This document shows, in pieces, positions 11,841 through 24,070 of a stretch of DNA of 64,000 nucleotides. How positions within the stretch are numbered: the stretch's first letter is position 1; every line of letters begins with the position of its first letter. Origin of the DNA: Physcomitrium patens (Eukaryota > Streptophyta > Bryopsida > Funariales > Funariaceae); NCBI RefSeq assembly GCF_000002425.4, contig NC_037269.1, positions 11,442,469-11,506,468 on the forward strand. Reading direction: 5' to 3'. The position numbers and the translations under genes are program-made. Below the pieces are notes generated by a model. That model was not told where the DNA came from, made no database searches, and saw nothing but the letters and a program-made list of their open reading frames with translations.

Positions 11841-12683
11841 TCCTTTTTGGAATGTGACAAAGTTTAAAAGTGGAAGAAAAAAAATCGAATAGAATTACAA
11901 ACTAATAAATTACATTCTTTCAATTTCTTGTGACAATATTTTTGAAGGTGGAACAACTTTTTGATGGAACAATCATAGTATGAAAATATTTATAAATGTG
12001 ACTTATTACACTCTAAGTTGAAAGAGGGATTAGTAATCAAAACTTCATTGTGTCCTTTTGTTTTGTACAAATAATAACTATGAATTTGTCTGCTGTGATT
12101 TGAAACAAATATAGATTTCATATGAGTCTGAATGTAATCAACATAAAAGCACTAAATTTAACTAGTCATTTTAAGACCATGTATATACATATAAGATAAG
12201 TTGCAAAAGAACTTTTTTAATCCCCATTTATTGGTGATCTAAAAATATTCATCACCTTCAAATTAAAAATATCAAGCATGATTTATTAATTTTTAAATTA
12301 CCATGACTCAAATATTTTGGTTCCTTATAACTATATTGCTTCTTTTGCTAGGTATTATTTAGCATCTATCATACATTTTTTCTTTCTTCTATTTTTTTTG
12401 ACATATTGTTCTTATTTTATTTCGCAATATATATTTTTTCTTTTTCTACCTTGATGTATGATCTATTAGAAACATCAAAGTTGCATCGCAGTTTTAAACA
12501 TTTAATAAATAAATCAATAATAAATAATAAATATACATTCAAAAAAAAAATTAATTCTTTTTATATTTTTTATTTTTATGAATCTTTTAAAGATTAATGT
12601 ATTATTTTAACGAAAAAATAAAATTAATTGTAGAGTATAAGCATTATATTTATTGAATCATAATTTCTAAAGAATTTAGACTA

Positions 12684-12723
<40 letters not shown>

Positions 12724-13058
12724 GTTTTAAAAAATGTTAAAATGATCCATCCATTTGTTAAATTGACCTATCCTATTGTAGGAAACAAGGGGGAATAAGA
12801 GGGGTTGGGATGAGAGCTAGAAATGACAAGAGTAGAATAATGGAGGTTGGAATGAAGAAGACTAGAAAGAGAGAGAGGGAACTAGAAACAAGGGGGGTCA
12901 AGATTGTAATGATGGTTTTTGGAGATGATCCAATTTTGAATGATGGATATGATATGGTGGCTTGATTTAGTACATAGGTGGGTCATTTGAACATTTTCAT
13001 ATATTTATTTATCATATTTATTTGACATTGAATTACTATATTATTTTATATTTGTTAG

Positions 13059-13090
<32 letters not shown>

Positions 13091-13639
13091 GTTTACATCA
13101 AACATATGTATTAGAAGAATACATATTTTAATTTAACTTTTGTGTATATGTATGATGTTAGTAAAATCTTTGTAACAAAATAATAAGAATCTTGATTTAA
13201 TATAATTTCTAAAATAATATTGGATATTAAATCTCTACAATAACTTTTCTGAGAATTTAATATTAATACTTGATAAAATTGATGCTTTATTAAATACTTA
13301 ATGCCTATTTTGTGATAACTTTATTCAATCACCTTATATTATTAATATTATGACTTATTTCAACTTCAAATATTTTTTAAGTTTAAAACCTTGGTTTCTT
13401 AAAATTCTATTTTTGTAATCATTTTTTGTTAGTATTATTAATTTTTTAGCATTAAGAACTTAACATATGTCAAATCTTGTTTATGTATTTTTTCTTATCC
13501 TCCAATAACTTAAGCACAAAATAAGGAATTCCTAATGTTTTTTTTGTACAAGCAACTATTTTTAAGTATTTACTAAGTTCCAATTATCTTTCAACCACCC
13601 AAAAACTAAGTCAAAGAATATAATTCTTGGAAATTCTAA

Positions 13640-13695
<56 letters not shown>

Positions 13696-14300
13696 TACAA
13701 TATATAATATATGTATCAAGATGAAAAAAATTAATATATATATATATATAGCCCAAAAAAAGGGGGGTGCAAAAAGAACACACATTGATTATTTTCAATT
13801 AATTTTAGGACATTGAATACTACTTGAGGTGCTAGTGCCAACCGACTTCTTATTTACTCTTTTAAGTTTATTCTTTTAAATCATATTCACGAACAAAACG
13901 AACAAGAAAAAAAATGAGAAGTAAAACCGAAAGAAAAAGGAGAAGAAAGAAAAGCAAGATGACACAACGAAGACGAAGAAAGTGGAAAGAAGAGAATTAA
14001 GCGGAAAAGGTAAAGGAAAGAATGAAGGAACGAAGAAGCGAACGAACGAAGGAACGAAAAGTGGACGAAGAAGAAGCAAAAGCAGAATCAGACTGGGACG
14101 GAGAGAGAGAGAGAGAAGACCCTAAAACCGAACCGAACAGAACCGAAGAGAACGTGTAAGAAAGCAAAAGCAAACGCAGCATCAGCCGCATTCGCAGCGC
14201 TACTACACTTGCATGCATCCCCACCCTCTCCTCCCCACCGGGACAGTCGACGACGAAGAAGAAGCATCCGAATAACGCACCAGCACGAGGAGGAGGAGGA
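11289..14300. other. AT-rich intergenic region with microsatellites
   Basis: No coding region supported. The first 250 bases are probably 3' UTR of the upstream gene. Simple repeats: (TA)n at 11811-11837 and 12689-12715, a T run at 13059-13084, (CA)n running into (TA)n at 13640-13693, and another (TA)n at about 13732-13750. A purine-rich stretch (GAA, GAAAG, CGAA) begins near 13890 and leads into the leader of the next gene. Confidence 0.7.
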
Positions 14301-14592
14301 GGACGAAGGTTTACGACCAGCAGTTGAAGAAGAAGAAGAAGAAGAAGAAGAAGCTGTAGTCGAAGCAGAAGTCGACGAAGAAGAAGAAGAAGAAGCTGTA
14401 GTCGAAGCAGAAGTCGACGAAGAAGAAGAAGAAGCAGCAGGAGGAGGAGGACGCATAAGAAGAAGAAGAAGAAGGAGAAGAAGAAGAAGTCGAGGCAGAG
14501 GGAGGAGGAGGAGTTGGAGGAGTTCGCCGCTCTTGTGCTCTTCTCTCTTCGTCTTCGTCTTCGTTGTTGCCGCCCTCCATCTCTCCATCTCC
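14290..14592 (+). repeat. GAA-rich leader with a 42-bp tandem repeat
   Basis: Purine-rich 5' leader of the kinase gene. It contains two tandem 42-bp units (14353-14394 and 14395-14436), each made of gctgtagtcgaagcagaag, then tcgac, then a GAA run. The strand is open in this frame and would encode an acidic repeat, but trinucleotide repeats are often open by chance. A CT tract (about 14651-14682) lies just after the first exon, at the start of intron 1. Confidence 0.6.
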
Positions 14593-14651
14593 ATGGCCAC
14601 ACTTGCGCACTTCGCTGCTGCCGCATCCCCTCCGCTGCTGCTTCCCAGGTC

Positions 14652-14686
<35 letters not shown>

Positions 14687-17600
14687 TCCTTATCCCTTCC
14701 TTCCCTTCCTTCACTCTTAGCTCTCACTAGAATGCCCTTCCGATTGGAATGGAATGGAATGGAATGATCGGTTCCCTGGTTTCTAGTTCCGCCTGTAGAC
14801 TAGGAGTTTTTTACATTCACTGCTGCCCGCATTAGCTGTGGCTTTTCGGCTAAATTGGGTGTGGTAGAAGTGGCTTCTAGATTCTCAGCTGTTCTTTTTC
14901 GAATTTCGATCCAAGTTGGGGGGATCCGGATTGTTGATTAAGTAACGATTTCCACAAGTTTGCTTTGCTTTACTTTCTTCTTCTTCAGTTTATTAGGTGT
15001 CGAGGGTGTATTATTTGTATTTACAATTCACACTTTTGTTCTCAATGAACTGTTACTGTTTTCTTCATGTCTTCTGGGTGAATGGGTTTTAGATACTTGG
15101 TTTACGCTCTTGAACCGAACATTGATTGGCTCGGATCTGGCCATTCCAATGTATTCTGTGAACACATCCGTTTGTGTGTATTGTACACACTTTCCACATT
15201 TCGATCGTACTTCGAGTCATTCGTAAATTTCATGTCTGAATGCATCTGTTTGCAGTTGGGATATCCTAAACTTTATTAAATTGATCTAATTTGTTCTGGG
15301 GATGAGCAGGACAAAGCAACCATGGAAAAATTCTTCAGGAATGGAGCCTCTGCCTGTCCTTTTGGCACCAGGTCAGGTTGCGGTAGCTTCAATCGGTAAT
15401 ACTCTTCATCGATTTCGACCTTGGTGTATTTCTTCAAAAAGATGAATCGCACCACGCTGTAGTCAGGTTATGGGTTCAAAAAATTGGTGTTGATCGGTTG
15501 AGGGACGCAGGGTATGAGAAGGCAGTAATGAACCCCGTTGCACGGAATCAACTAGTCTCCTCTGATGCAAGGTTGTACATTTCAAAGCGGGGAACAGTTG
15601 GAAAGTTTGGTCGGCAGCGTGCAAATCAGCGGGTACGAATCACGTATCAAGTTTGTTCAACATTTGTCGAGCCAGGACAGTGTCAGTCTTGGAATGAGCA
15701 CTACAATTTAAGCGCAATAGTATTTTACTGGAATCATGCACGTAAATCGCTGATGACTTCGACACAAATTAAACCTTGTTTTCAGTGTGAGGGTAGTGCC
15801 TTTAGAAATGGTATCTCTGTTCTTAGACATAGTGGACTGGTTGGTATATTCTCGTTTACTTATGACCGCACAACAATCCAAGGTTCTAAATTTACTTTTT
15901 GGGGCAATGTATGATGTAGTGGTTATGCAGCATTCAAGAAACTCCGCGGAGGCTCCAGTGCAGGTAACAATCTTAAAATAAGTGATTAATCTAGGTTCCG
16001 ACTGAATTATATGTTTGGATGGTTGAATGGAAGCTAAAATTATACGCTTGAGGTAAAATATGACATAATTAATGGTTGTAGTTGTGTAACCGTCTTGCAT
16101 TGATAGTGAAAAAAAGAGGGTCCTCGCATCGTGGTTTGTGAAGACCAATCTAATTGCTATTTAGCAACGGTACGACAATTGATTACTTGTTTTCTTTGCA
16201 GTACCATGGAAGAAACTTACGATGTCCTTGCAAAACAACTTTTGTCAAAAGCTTTGATCCATGATCCCGATCAAAAGTAACTACTTTTCCCCTTGAATAC
16301 TGTGTAACAACACCATAGTTCTGAAATTTGAGCATTTGTTTCGTCTCTTATTCTACTGCATGCCCAGATGCCACAATAAAGTGAACGTGGCCGTCAATTG
16401 ATTGTTGGTGCATACGTACTCGTGACTTTGATGATGTATAAAATTCTATACGACAGTTCTACTGTTCTATTCTCCATACTTGGTGCTTGCGTCAATGTCC
16501 TGAAAGGACAGTTATTCACATAGAATACAGGTATATGGTGGGGATTGCAGGGTCTCCTGGGGCGGGAAAGTCAACTGTTGCCAACGAGATTGCGCTTCGA
16601 TTAAATGAGCTTTGGCTTGAGAGTCATGGGGAGAAAAGTGGAGGAGCTCCGATAGCCGTCGCCGTACCTATGGATGGGTATCACTTGTATCGTTGGCAGC
16701 TTGATGCCATGGAGGTAAATCTACCTCATCTTATGTTAAAGTAGATATTTAGCTTTAACGGCAGCGCTATTGAGAACAATCTCTTTCTAGATCTTCTTTT
16801 AGAAATCATTCAAATAGTCGTTATGCACTATCTAGTGTTTTTTTTTTTTTTTTTTTTTTATAGATAAGCTTGCTAGCTGTACGTTGTCTGCTTCTCCTGA
16901 CTGAGTTATTGAAGATGTAAACGTGACTCGTTTCATTTTGGTGTGTATCAGGACCCAGTAGAAGCTCATGCTCGACGAGGAGGTTTCTGCTGATTCTTCT
17001 CTGTTCATTACATTTGCCGTTGTATTTGGTGACTTTTGCTTTAACTATGTAAAGTGAGCTCTATTGGTTTCATAGCTGCTTTTCTCTATCCATGTCGAGT
17101 TTCTCTTGACTAGCGGAGAGTGCTCTTTAAACAGCTCATTGGACTTTCGATCCTGCGTCTCTTTTAAAAAATCTGCAGCAGTTGCGGACTCAGGTGCGAA
17201 GGTGATCTACTCAAATCAATACTTTTGAATGACGGTTTATTTTGGAAGAAATTTTTTTCTTTTGTTTATATTGTTGAGACCTATCGTTGGGCACACCACG
17301 CCCTATGAAACACAAAACTTACCTGTATGCTTTTACGTGCAGGGTGAGGCGCACTTACCTTCATTCGACCATGGAGTAGGAGACCCTGTTGAGAAAGACA
17401 TATACGTATCACCTAAGTACGATACGTATCCTACATACACTCTCAACTAAGTAAGCTGATCTGGAAGATTGTAAATGCAATTGTTCTACAATCTCCTATT
17501 ATTGATTAGATTTCTACGTGGGAATTTTCGCGGTATTGTCAGGCACAAAGTCGTTCTTGTCGAGGGCAACTACCTCTTGATGGAAGAGGGCGAATGGATA

Positions 17601-18299
17601 GGTTTACAAAATCTGTTCGATGAACGCTGGTACGGGTCTACATACGCCTGGTTATCGATGATTAAGCATACTGAAGCTGTTCCTTTCGTGAAAATGAAGA
17701 GTTAGAAATGACTGGCGCTCATGTTTTTCTATGTGCTATTGTAGCATTTCTTTGCTCTAGGGACATTTGTCCCGAGTATCTGGCATAGGCTGCCTTGATG
17801 ACGTGTTTGTGAACATAGGTTTGTAGACATCGACATTGACAAGGCTATGAAGAGGGTTGAGCTGAGACACATCGCAACTGGCAAGTGCAGCCTTTCCGAA
17901 CCACTTTGTTGTATTTTGTTTCTATTCCCTCCAATGCATCTCTCTACATAATGCTTTTTATCAAGATGCGCAGCTTCAACTGTTTATTTAATATCTGAAG
18001 CCGAAGCTGATCTAAAATGCGACTTTCCTAAGATTTTTGCAGGAAAGACGCCTGACTACGCAAAACATCGGGTTAGTCATGCTCTGCATATCCACTGACC
18101 GGAAATTTCTTAGCATAGCTCTGTAGTCAAGAACTTGATCGAAAGACTGTTGTTGAGATAGCACATACTATGCTTTCAACTGATGTCAGTTATTTGGGTC
18201 TGTTAACAGGTAGTGTACAATGATCGGCCCAACGCTGAACTGATTGCTCTTACGAAAAAGAACGCGGATCTCATTATTCCGTCAATATCCATTTGCTGA
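14593..18299 (+). CDS. P-loop kinase, phosphoribulokinase/uridine kinase family (12 exons, 297 aa)
   Basis: Exons: 14593-14648, 15310-15395, 15511-15571, 16202-16276, 16531-16714, 16952-16982, 17135-17193, 17343-17416, 17543-17629, 17819-17880, 18043-18071, 18210-18299. The sum is 894 bp with all phases closing. The N-terminus (MATLAHFAAAASPPLLLPR) resembles a short transit peptide. The kinase domain then shows Walker A (GIAGSPGAGKST), a substrate-binding MDGYHLYRWQLDAMEDP, ARRG, FDPASLLKNLQQL, PSFDHGVGDPVE, Walker B-like VVLVEGNYLL, and a lid/adenine region ending RVVYNDRPNAELI. The order and spacing match the plant P-loop protein typified by Arabidopsis At1g03030, whose relatives include yeast YFH7 and bacterial fructose/uridine kinase-like proteins. 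It probably phosphorylates a small sugar or nucleoside; the substrate is unknown. Intron 10 starts with GC instead of GT. Plastid location is inferred only. Confidence 0.88.
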
Positions 18300-20035
18300 G
18301 CTCATATTTGTTTTAGTTGTTTTTGGACTGCTGCACCAAGTTTGGAAAATCGAAGACCAGGTCACAACATCCAGCACCGTGTCGTGCTTCTTCTACTCAT
18401 GTTTACCATTGAAATGTTTATCACAAGTGAAATCTTGAATGTGTGCTGTGCTGTGGCAAGCTAGCGTTATATAACACAAAGTACTAATTATCTTCTTCTT
18501 TTTCTCCTGCCGTTGTGGCGACTTATGAATACGCAGTCAATTTTGTGAGAGCTCTACTGTATAGTTGCTTAAGGTATTCACTAACTGGAGTGACTTAAGT
18601 TATTGAGATTGGCAAACTAGGGAGGGCCAGAACAAGCTTTATAAAAGAAGTCGTTCCTTTTTAAGATTCATATCACCCAGTAATAGTTGAATAAAGCTTA
18701 CATATATGTCACATTTGTTGGTTGTGTTAAAAATGGTGTTCATAAATTAAAAATTGTGATGGTATATACTAGTATATGAAATTAAAACATCAATAGTAAG
18801 AATATTGCATGTTATACCAAAATTAATCAATTAAACAGAGAATCCTAAATTGGTGTATACAAAACCAAAATAATACTGTTATTTTCACACATTTGGTTGA
18901 GTTTTTATTTAATTTACAGACTGAAATAGTCACAAAAGTGTCTACACCAAAACACAAAGAGGTTATTAGGCTAATTAGGGTGAATCTGATTAAAATAAGT
19001 TTTTTCACTTTCATTAACTTGCAAAGAGGGATGAAAAGATTAATATACAGTAAATATTGCCAATTATGTTTTAAAAATCCAACGACTCTGATTGGTTAAT
19101 TGGTTTTGTATCACAGAATTAGCATTTTCTAATTTATCTGATGGCTTTGAATTTTATTTTCTATCAACTTTAATGTCGTTTTGCAGAATATAATATTTAA
19201 GTAACAAGAGGCATGTCTTTTCAAATCCAATGATTATTGTCTTGATCACAAAAAAAAAACATCTTGTAAAATTGTATGACAATCATTCTGTGTAAATATA
19301 TAAATACATGTTCTGTTTGAACAACATGAGTCAAATTAATTATGAAATGAGAAAAGTTGATTGCTATACTGATAAAAACCTTGGATTTTGGCAAATGAAA
19401 TTAACATCACAACATATAGATATAAAAAAAATCTCAGTTATCCAATAAGAGACACATTCAACCAAACACAATCTCTTGCACATGCAATGTTGCACTTTAT
19501 CCATAAACTACCAGTTCCTATGAGATCTTCTTTAAAAACGTCCAACTGATAACAAATTTCCTATGCTCATATACTTTTGGTCACGCATGCAAACGATAAA
19601 CCTATGTGACAAACACAATCCCAAAACTATGTACAATTGACATAAGTCAAAAAAGCACAGGGGAGCTGTGAATGGGAATAAGTCAACCCACAACAATATC
19701 CACCTACAACAACATCCAACAGACATAATAATAAGAAGATTGAAAGCATGGACACACATGGAAGTGGGCTTCAGAAGAGAGGGCTCGGAGAGACTAAGGC
19801 AAAGAAGTGAAGAAGGGGTGGTAAGTCACCCGGGACTAAATCCAGCCTCCTCGAGGAGTCAGTTTTATATTGCACTGCCCTGCACAGCACTGTCCCCTGG
19901 ACCGACTAGAGCGATGTTGCAACATCCACAATCCCTCCGAGTCCTCTTGTTGCGTCTGTAGAGGTTAGGGCTTCTTATCCTAAACTGGGTTGTGTTAGTT
20001 TTGCGTTTTTGTGAGTGGTTTTGGAAGTGGAAGCG
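18300..20035. other. Intergenic region between kinase and clpP genes
   Basis: The first 400 bases are probably 3' UTR. The middle (18650-19450) is AT-rich, with only short open frames and no domain signature. The last 350 bases before 20036 rise in GC and are the likely promoter and leader of clpP. No TATA box or other element could be assigned with confidence. Confidence 0.5.
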
Positions 20036-20977
20036 ATGGGAGCATCTGCTGTGTTGTGTGTGGGTTCGAAGCTGCCAGCAGCGTTTCAGTGGGCGCCGAA
20101 TGGGAGAGTGACAAGGACTCAGAAGAGGGAGCAAGGGCAGCAACAGTCGGTGCAGCTATGGGCGAGAGGAGATGGAAAGGAGAGGCAAAGGAGGGTGGTG
20201 ATGGCTAGGGCAGAAGGAGCCATGGATAGTTTCCCTGGGGTATCGATGCGGGGGCCGGGCGGACCTGGCGGAATCGAGCAATTTGCTCGGTTGCAGGATT
20301 TGGATCCCGGGACGATGCTCCTGCAGCAGAGAATTTTGTTTCTGGGGTCGCAGGTGGATGATTTCTCCGCGGATTTGATCATCAGCCAGATGTTGCTGTT
20401 GGACGCACAGGATCCTACGAGGGACATTAAGCTGTTCATCAATTCGCCCGGGGGGTCGGTGACTGCGGGCATGGGGATTTACGACGCCATGAAGCTGTGC
20501 AAGGCAGATGTGTCGACTGTGTGCTTTGGTCTCGCGGCGTCCATGGGGGCGTTCTTGCTGACAGCCGGGACGAAGGGCAAGCGGTACTGCATGCCGAACG
20601 CCAGGGTGATGATTCACCAGCCGTTGGGTGGCGCCGGTGGCACAGCCATAGACGGCGCGTTGCAAGTGAGGGAGATGATGTTCCACAAGTACAAGCTTCA
20701 GAAGATAATGTCGCGTCTTACGGGCCAGCCTGAGGCGAGGGTCGAAGCTGACACGGATAGAGACAATTTTATGAATGCGTGGGAGGCGATGGAGTATGGG
20801 CTTGTGGATGGCGTGATTGGAGACGGCAATCCTGATCTCGTTGCACCAATCGGCTCTCCAATCGAGCCTCCTAAGCCCAAGATTAACTCCAATTGGACTA
20901 TTAAGGAATTCAGGGAGAGAAGATACATGCCTTCTGAGGACGCCGCTGCAAGACAGATTGAAGCGCCCAAGAGCTAA
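20036..20977 (+). CDS. Plastid ATP-dependent Clp protease proteolytic subunit (nuclear ClpP, ClpP3-like)
   Basis: Intronless, 313 aa. Start choice: the ATG at 20036 has a gcgATGG context; upstream in frame only GTG is present. Residues 1 to about 60 form a basic, Ser/Gln-rich transit peptide. The mature part is a full ClpP serine protease: LLLQQRILFLGSQVDD-type start, DIKLFINSPGGSVTAGMGIY (oxyanion-hole Gly-Gly), catalytic Ser169 in GLAASMGAFLL, His194 in VMIHQPLGG and Asp243 in ADTDRDNF. The Ser-His and His-Asp spacings (25 and 49) equal those of bacterial ClpP, so it should be active, unlike ClpR subunits. The pattern LCKADVSTVC with TDRDNFMNAWEA and the Pro-rich C-terminal tail after LVAPIGSPIEPPKPK resembles plant ClpP3. 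Expected role: a subunit of the stromal ClpP/R core that degrades proteins delivered by ClpC. Confidence 0.95.
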   Translation: MGASAVLCVGSKLPAAFQWAPNGRVTRTQKREQGQQQSVQLWARGDGKERQRRVVMARAEGAMDSFPGVSMRGPGGPGGIEQFARLQDLDPGTMLLQQRILFLGSQVDDFSADLIISQMLLLDAQDPTRDIKLFINSPGGSVTAGMGIYDAMKLCKADVSTVCFGLAASMGAFLLTAGTKGKRYCMPNARVMIHQPLGGAGGTAIDGALQVREMMFHKYKLQKIMSRLTGQPEARVEADTDRDNFMNAWEAMEYGLVDGVIGDGNPDLVAPIGSPIEPPKPKINSNWTIKEFRERRYMPSEDAAARQIEAPKS

Positions 20978-22048
20978 CCCTCTGCAGTTTGATTTTTCCA
21001 GCCAACAATTAGAATTACTGGTCAAGATGAGGTACTGAGTGTCGGGAGGTACTTGACTTTGCCCCTTATCATCCACAAGTTCTAGAATAGTGATAGGCCC
21101 CTCACTACTGTATACTTACCACTTGATTCTATCCATTCTGAAATTAATCATCAAATTATATGTTTGCTATTTTATCGGCAACTCAGGAATTCCTCTCTGG
21201 TGTAGGTTGAGTGTCCAGATAAGAGATTTTAAAGTGCAAGCGTTGAAGAGGGTTCATCAGATGTTTCACGAATATAGTTGAACAGTTTTTGCCGATTTCG
21301 CATTACTTGCTTCGAAGGCACTTATTTGCTAGTGACAGGATACTCGCTTGAATTCATGTTGCGAATACGTGTACCAATTCGTTTCGAAATGTTCTCCAAG
21401 CATTTTCTCCTCAGTGGTGTTTATATGTCTCATCGCAAGGATCATAAACTTGCGTCGCTAATCAAATCGTTTGTTTTGCAGTGGATGTCTTTAGTTCCCA
21501 TGCAAGTAACTGTTTATCCGCTTTTTTTAATCGTATCGCTCGATACCCCAATGGATGCAGTACATATATAGCATCAGCTCCGCTAGGAGTTGAAAGGGGA
21601 CAACAAATGCATTCAGAAACATCTACATGGGCATATTAAAAATAAGTGCTACAGAGTGAGTTGAAATTGCGGGCAAAAATGCAGCCCTTTGCGCTCTTTG
21701 GAGTAACTAGTCAACTACTGGTTAGTATAATAGAGACATTCAGTCGTGCACTTTGTACAAGTAACGCAGTAGGTATGGACAAAAAATGATTTAACATTGT
21801 GAAGGTATTCAGGAAATAAACATGATCAATGCATATGCCAGAACACGTTCTGTGCAATTGTTTTTACAAGTGGTGAATTTACAGTTACTACACGATCTCA
21901 AAACATTGAACGTATTCTCAGGAGATGCCAAACAATGTATGTCGGCTACACATTTGGTTTGGTGGTGAATCGAGAGCTGCATTGTTGATGTCATAAGACT
22001 CATAACCCTTCTCTAGCTAAGCAGTAGACGGATAAAATCATTGACGAA
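20978..22048. other. Convergent 3' region between clpP and the minus-strand gene
   Basis: About 1.07 kb separates two converging stop codons. It presumably holds both 3' UTRs. Short open frames on both strands (for example 21278-21571 +) lack any recognisable domain. Nothing else supported. Confidence 0.5.
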
Positions 22049-24070
22049 TCAATACGCGATGCCTCCGCTTGCGCCTTCGCCGTCATGTCGAAGGCTCTGA
22101 GTGAGCCAGTAGCCATCCCAGTTTCCTCCGATTCTCTGTAGAACACCAGCTCTTACCCACATCAGACAGGACTATCTTCGAACCATTCATGGCTATTGCC
22201 TCCATGAGCCAGGGCATGCACGTAGTTGCAGCTAAGTTGTACAAAAGATCATCCACATATTGACGGTGTACTTACCAAAGCTATTGTAACCAAAACTAAA
22301 AACTTGAAAGTACCTGTGCAAGGGTAAACTCATAAATCTCTTCTTCCCCTGGTCGAGCTCCAACGATGCATACCCTTTGCTTGAAGCAATGCTGTGACGA
22401 ACACTCAAAATTTTTAAAAAAAATCATGACACCACCATAAATTTCTTAGCGTGGACACACCGAGCCCATGCAATTGAGTATCGAGCATCTGAGAATTATG
22501 ACACCAAGATCTAGAAAGTCCATACCTCATTGACGAACAAGCTGCTTAAGATGCGACGATCGGTATGATTCAATAGAACACGAAATGAGGTGTGGTGGAA
22601 AATGCGTCTGAATCTTTCGAACTGGGTCTCGCAAAAACACGGGAACATACATCAAATTTGCAGCTACAAGATCAGTCAAAACGTACAACTTAATAAATTC
22701 TAACGTACCCGACTGCTTGAGGAGAAAGTGCACCTAGCTCATTACTAAGAATTCTACAGAAGACGGCGTTGTTTTTAAACATCGAGGACATTATAAATGA
22801 AAAGGAGAGGAAAAGAGAAAGCTTGTTACCTGGCCTAAATCAAAAGTCGGACCAAAATACTCGGAACGTTTGAATGGGTCGAAACCTGCAAACTGTAGCC
22901 ACTGAATGAGTTGTAGCACATGTTAAAGGCTTATCAATGTTCTAACAAAAATAATCCCTATACAAACACGAGATCACCACGCACTACAAGACGATTTTTA
23001 AGTTTCAAACAGACCCTTTCCACGTTCATAAAAACAATAAGGACCAAACAATTTATTGCTCAGCACTTCAGGACATGGTGAACTAAAGCTTGTTCAGCTT
23101 GACTTGCATGTTAATGCCCAGACGATAGATACTTCAAAGGAAGGAAATTTCATACCCTGTACATTATTTCTATACCGTGATCTGCATAGGGGATGTCATT
23201 ATCTTGGAGTGCTTCTAGTTGTAAAAGCGTAACCTGCTCAGCTGACAACTACATACATCTCCTAGTTAAAATGCTGCACAAAACAGTCACGTAACACACA
23301 AACCTTCATCTTCACCCCCAACTGCGGTAATAGCGGATCTACATAGTGATGACCATGTATTTTTCGTCTCTTTCTTAATTAAGTCAATACATGTGATCAC
23401 GTTTCAGAATATAGAATTAAGAATACTTTGATGCGGAAAAGACACAAATATCGTGTACAGATACTGCTACCCTATGTGTTCCGGTTAATTTCAAAACAAA
23501 CATACATAGAAAGTTAGGTCATCAGTGAAGAGGAAAGAAAGCGGAATAATCATTTATACTAAGTCCGCCTCAAATTCCTAGCCTGACACTGAACTTTGGA
23601 GACTCACAAAACAAAGTAGAATCTCACATCAAAAGTAGGACCAATCGGTTTGTTGGGCTTCTCCCTGCAGAAACCAGAACCATAATGGTCAATATAACTT
23701 TGGGAGAATTAGAGTAACAAGTCAATTCTAAGAGGTTCACGAATTGGAAATTAACCACATTTGATTTCATAACAAGAGGTTCACGAGTTGGAAATTAACC
23801 ACATTTGATTTCATAACAAGAGGTTCCGTACCAAGTTGTAGGCAGGAAATCAGGTACTTCTGCTGCCGCTGCGATGGACAGCCTCCGATTTGGTCTGGTA
23901 TACTGAATATTCTTCAGAGAAAGCTTTGTGAGGAACCTCGGGCAGTGAGCGCTCCTCAACGTCGCATAGTATGAAATTTTACAACTCTGCCATCTTGGTG
24001 TTGCAGCGGGATCCGGTAGACAAGAGAGCGCTCCCAAAGTTGAAAACGACCAGAAGGCCATCACGGCCAT
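22049..24070 (-). CDS. Conserved plastid-targeted protein of unknown function (7 exons, 222 aa)
   Basis: Exons on the minus strand: 24070-23832, 23664-23628, 23236-23156, 22892-22830, 22621-22526, 22379-22314, 22135-22049. Total 669 bp. After the first exon (phase 2) the remaining introns are all phase 0, and every frame closes. The first exon gives a Ser/Ala/Arg-rich transit peptide (from MAVMAFWSFSTLGALS to RRLSIAAAAEVP). The mature part has QVTLLQLEALQDNDIPYADHG, MYRFAGFDPFKRSEYFGP, FERFRRIFHHTSFRVLLNH, RVCIVGARPGEEEIYEF and RIGGNWDGYWLTQSL. The layout (short helix, then QLEAL, then a chain of strands ending in G-x-W-x-G-Y-W) suggests an NTF2-like alpha/beta barrel such as DUF4864. That is an inference from pattern only. 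No catalytic motif is visible. It is convergent with clpP. Confidence 0.8.

Noticed and set aside
14209..14730. 173-codon plus-strand and long minus-strand frames over the GAA/CT region
   Set aside because: They follow trinucleotide and dinucleotide repeats, which stay open by chance. The real start for the kinase is 14593 in another frame with a proper splice donor.
20156..21076. 306-codon minus-strand open frame overlapping clpP
   Set aside because: It is the antisense shadow of a high-GC coding exon with a clear ClpP product; its own translation shows no domain.
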